Shown here one piece after another: positions 61,480-64,000 of a DNA stretch of 64,000 nucleotides. The translations under genes were made by a program, and so were the position numbers. The notes beneath the pieces were generated by a model. That model did no database searches and was not told where the DNA came from. It was given only the letters and a program-made list of their open reading frames with translations. This DNA is from Siphlonurus alternatus (lineage: Eukaryota > Arthropoda > Insecta > Ephemeroptera > Siphlonuridae): contig OX463788.1 of the NCBI GenBank assembly GCA_949825025.1, positions 32,676,878 to 32,740,877 of the forward strand. Reading direction: 5' to 3'. Each line of letters begins with the position of its first letter. Positions within the stretch are counted from its first letter, which is position 1.

Positions 61480-61519
<40 letters not shown>

Positions 61520-62123
61520 CCCACGCCAATTCTAATGCAAAAATCTCGGGGCGTAGTGGTCGAACTGAGAAGGGCACAAAAAAGCAGGTGTCTTGCCAGA
61601 TCGCCATTAAATACAAACATTCCAAGGGAAAACACTAAGTGGTTTTATTGCCGCGGGGAAGGCGGCGGCGAAAATGACAACAGGCCGGAAGTTGATTGAT
61701 TATGTTTCATTTTTACGTCAGTAAAAAGGTGAAAAAATTAATTTGCAACTATTATTTTCTTTTTCGTGACAAAATTTTAATTAGGATTCTTTTTATAATT
61801 TTTAAAATCCCATAATATTCACAATTTTAATATTAATAATAAACAAGTGTTTTTCCCTTGGAATGTTAGTATTTTATGGCGTTCTGGCGAGACACCTGCT
61901 ACTTTGTGCCCTTCTCAGTTCGACCACTACGCCCTGAGATTTTCGCATTAGAATTGGCGTGGGGTGTACTTTGGTTCACATTTAACTTAGTTTCTGTTGT
62001 GTTTGTAACATCATTGGTGTGTTGTTTGTAACAAAGTATGGTACTTTATTGATCGAGACAAGACAAAGGAATATATACGAGCATTTCCGACGAAAACCAA
62101 GTTAAATATGAAACTTACTGTTA

Positions 62124-62198
<75 letters not shown>

Positions 62199-62353
62199 CT
62201 TATTATTTAAGTATATAGAAATATCTCTATATAGCTACCTGTCAGGTAAATGTGATTCTGGTGTGACATGGCACTGTGGAAGCCCATGTGACCTGGAAGT
62301 TTGAGGTTGTTTAAGGTGCACCAAAGGTTCAGTGAGGGTGTGTAACAATGAAC
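59593..62353 (-). CDS. Gene 3: 3' part of a Kelch-motif gene
   Basis: Four minus-strand exons (62353-62239, 61291-61139, 59961-59909, 59763-59593) join in phase into 163 codons ending TGA. The first exon has VHCYTPSLNLWCTLNNLKL and HSAMSHQNHIYLTG, the W-containing and following strands of a Kelch blade. The second, with LVRFNPEEAERGL, CIVGHCIYVFSDNG, is another blade. The C-terminus ends FPLIKCWLD. Earlier blades and any BTB-BACK part must lie beyond or in unrecognised exons before 62354. Kelch propellers bind partner proteins, and in BTB-BACK-Kelch proteins they recruit substrates to Cullin-3. It is tail-to-tail with gene 2. The exon 2 donor is ambiguous; see findings. Confidence 0.75.
59909..59961 (-). 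CDS. Gene 3 penultimate exon
   Basis: Acceptor CTGCAG|AACACA, donor AGT|GTAAGT. Only one frame is open (HKSKYFQAFITKIKTVS), which requires the previous exon to end one base into a codon. Confidence 0.65.
60010..60415. mobile_element. TTAA foldback family B, copy 2
   Basis: Same ends as the 47767 copy (GGGTAAGATAACACGAACAA). Right flank TTAA, left flank TGAA. The right arm has a poly-A expansion at 60307-60330. Lies in an intron of gene 3. Confidence 0.85.
60595..60840 (+). mobile_element. LINE tail fragment
   Basis: LYNKLPSDIKCIKSVKLFQA and MLRDKCFYSAKSYMNHDF match the C-terminal tail pattern of the LINE at 51835. Strongly 5'-truncated; lies in gene 3's intron on the opposite strand. Confidence 0.65.
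61139..61291 (-). CDS. Gene 3 Kelch exon
   Basis: Acceptor TTTTCAG|GCAAAT. Reads GKYTTALVRFNPEEAERGLT...GHCIYVFSDNGV. The end is taken as GTAA|GTAAAA (61139), because the nearer donor GGA|GTAAGT (61143) leaves the next exon closed. Confidence 0.7.
61514..61969. mobile_element. Foldback with GTACACCCCACGCCAATTC ends
   Basis: GTACACCCCACGCCAATTCT and its complement AGAATTGGCGTGGGGTGTAC bound arms that include CGTAGTGGTCGAACTGAGAA and TTCTCAGTTCGACCACTACG. If TA is the target, CACCCCACG...CGTGGGGTG would be the element (Tc1/mariner style). Lies in an intron of gene 3. Confidence 0.8.
62132..62197. repeat. (TA)n microsatellite
   Basis: Pure TA tract in the gene 3 intron, 40 bp from an exon. Similar tracts lie at 61481-61513, 62622-62690 and 63064-63102. 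Confidence 0.95.
62239..62353 (-). CDS. Gene 3 first visible exon (Kelch motif)
   Basis: Acceptor TTTTCAG|GTTCAT, donor ACAG|GTAGCT. 38 codons in phase 0 followed by one base of a Gly codon. Contains the W and the hydrophobic strands of a Kelch repeat (VHCYTPSLNLWCTL). Confidence 0.75.
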
Positions 62354-62621
62354 CTGAAAAATAAAATAAATTAATTGGTTATTAGCCATAGCAAGAGCAC
62401 AGAGAGAAAGCATAATAATAAGAATGCTGAATGACAGAGACAGAAGCTTCAGTTTATAGCTATATAGTTCCATTGATATGACATATAAAAAAAACTGGTA
62501 TATAGGCAGAGCATCCTTCCCAAAAGTCCTAACATTTTCTACAATTTAGCAGCAATTTAGTCTCCACTGATTGCTGCACTTATTTTTTGAGTATTTTAAT
62601 TTGCTTTGTAAATATTCAGTT

Positions 62622-62687
<66 letters not shown>

Positions 62688-62691
62688 AAAG

Positions 62692-63062
62692 CCAATATCC
62701 TTGACACCATTTTACCCTTTCGGGTGTGGCCAGGTATTTAACCTTGTGTGTAAGAGTTATCTTGCGACCGAGCTGGGGCTTACCAGGCTCCCAGAACCCT
62801 TTCCTGCACTCTTCTGGGCTCGACTACCAGATCTGTGAGGCCTGCAGTATTTGAACTTACAGGGGTGATCACTTCCTTCGGAAATATTCCGAGAGATGGC
62901 AGCACCGTGATCAATTGTGCCGCCGTACACATACAGCACGTGCCAGTAGATGGCAGCAGTGTCACTTTTTACAGCGTCACCCCTCCAAGTACTAACCACG
63001 CTCGACGTTGCTTAACTTCGGTGATCTAACAAGAACCGGTGCATTCAACGCGACAAGACCGT
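62692..63062 (-). mobile_element. 5S-headed SINE, second full copy, reversed
   Basis: Very similar to the copy at 10216-10586. On the minus strand the 5S-like head is at 63062-62979 and the tail ends ACCCGAAAGGGTAAAATGGT near 62700. Faces the tRNA-headed SINE at 63103 head to head across a (TA)n tract. Confidence 0.85.
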
Positions 63063-63064
63063 AT

Positions 63065-63095
<31 letters not shown>

Positions 63096-63102
63096 TATAT
63101 AT

Positions 63103-63450
63103 CCGCTCTGTAGTGTAGTGGTTAGTACCCCTGGCTCTGGTCCGAGATGTCCCCGGTTCAATTCCCGAACACGGCAAACTTTTCGTGACTTGGGATGGGT
63201 GTGACTGATTACTAGATTATGGAGTTGGTAGGAGGAAGGCAGCTTAAGGCTGTCTATACTCCGCTGCCCTGCAGTAATTGCACTGCCACTGCAGGCTGCA
63301 CAGATCTGGTAGTACGAGCCCAGAAGAGTGCAGGAAAGGGTTCTGGGAGCCTGGTAAGCCTCAGCATGGTCGCAAGATAACTCTTACTGACAAAGCTAAA
63401 TATCGGCCTGGCCACACCCTAAAGGGTAAAATGGTGTCAAGGGTATTAAC
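63103..63450 (+). mobile_element. tRNA-headed SINE sharing the tail of the 5S-headed SINE
   Basis: The head at about 63107-63176 (TAGTGTAGTGGTTAGTACCC, then CCCCGGTTCAATTCCCGAAC) has A-box and B-box text of a tRNA, with a loop CTCTGGT and imperfect stems. The tail, AGAAGAGTGCAGGAAAGGG, TTCTGGGAGCCTGGTAAGCC, CGCAAGATAACTCTTAC and TAAAGGGTAAAATGGTGTCA, is the same as in the 5S-headed SINEs. Confidence 0.85.
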
Positions 63451-63479
63451 TTTATTATTAACTTTATATATCCTCTAAC

Positions 63480-64000
63480 TGTGGGTGGGCTGTCATGATA
63501 AAGATTAGAATAACACCATCGGGGGGTTTGGGAGGCTTTATAAGCCCCCCAATTTAGTAGCCAGATGTTTTCTTATTAAATTTTTATGTTCATCCAAACG
63601 TATCTCCACGGGCCTACTTGTCTCACCAACGTACTCCTTTTTGCACTCGCAAGGAATCGAGTAAACAACGTCTTTGTTCAAAGATCTGGCTACTCAAAAT
63701 TAGCAGACCATTCTATTTCAAATCAACACTGCATTCTTTGGGATCAAGCTAGGGTTATTAGCCGTGAGAGCGGGTGGAAAAAAACGTAAAATTCATGAAG
63801 CGGCGGAGATGACAAGACGGGGTTTGGATAATATTATTAGTCAGCCAAGCTATGAACTTGATTGTTTGTGGACTGATTTATTAAAGAAAGAGAAGCCGGC
63901 CCGCAATGTTTTTGTTGCGAGGAAACAAGTGCAACATGGTGTCTCAGTGCAGCAGCAGTCCACCGCAATCTCCTCTCGTCGTGATAGTGATAACAATAGT
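63480..64000 (+). mobile_element. Penelope-like element fragment with internal inversion (GIY-YIG)
   Basis: On the minus strand 63677-63560 reads KDVVYSIPCECKKEYVGETS then RPVEIRLDEHK, the conserved first part of a GIY-YIG nuclease as found in Penelope-like retroelements. On the plus strand from about 63690 the continuation reads SKLADHSISNQHCILWDQAR, VISRESGW and then, after a one-base frameshift in an A run at 63778-63784, RKIHEAAEMTRRGLDNIISQ. The two halves of one domain thus point in opposite directions. The element runs off the window end. Confidence 0.7.

Overview
This is animal nuclear DNA, AT-rich, with spliced genes and very dense transposable elements. An intron-disrupted gene with canonical GT/AG sites, a metazoan-type cytoplasmic actin retrocopy, 5S-rRNA-headed and tRNA-headed SINEs, LINE fragments, a Penelope-like GIY-YIG fragment and (TA)n microsatellites all point to a metazoan. 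A non-bilaterian invertebrate such as a sponge would fit, but that is only a guess from style and composition.

Layout. 1-7.6 kb: no gene; a 5S-derived SINE (1343-1735) and a 2.4 kb hAT-like non-autonomous element (2990-5432). 7.9-46.25 kb, plus strand: gene 1, rebuilt by eye from 13 exons whose splice phases all agree. The coding length is 1677 nt (558 aa plus stop) and I do not recognise the family. Its introns hold most of the window's transposons, including an intronless actin pseudogene inside a long inverted-repeat element (25.25-28.59 kb), a hAT-like element with a perfect 8-bp target duplication that carries several nested elements (31.45-33.6 kb), and a LINE reverse-transcriptase region cut by other elements (42.8-45.95 kb). 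48.5-55.9 kb, plus strand: two exons of a BTB-BACK gene lacking its 5' part and carrying an apparent one-base frameshift, separated by an intron that is almost wholly a 5.5 kb foldback element with AGTGGT-rich arrays. 56-58.7 kb: nested LINE tails. 59.6-62.35 kb, minus strand: the last four exons of a Kelch-motif gene running in from beyond the window or from unseen upstream exons. 62.7-64 kb: two SINEs with different heads but the same tail, then an internally inverted Penelope-like fragment.

The most notable feature is a set of long, nearly perfect foldback elements bounded by TTAA. At least nine unrelated-looking terminal sequences (GGGTAAGGTAACG, GGGTAAGATAACACG, AGGTGAACTGAAGGG, AGGGGGTGTGAC and others) share this target. 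Several sit inside older LINEs or inside each other, so the pre-insertion sequence can be read directly. None encodes a transposase here. All coordinates and splice sites were read by eye; no database search was run.
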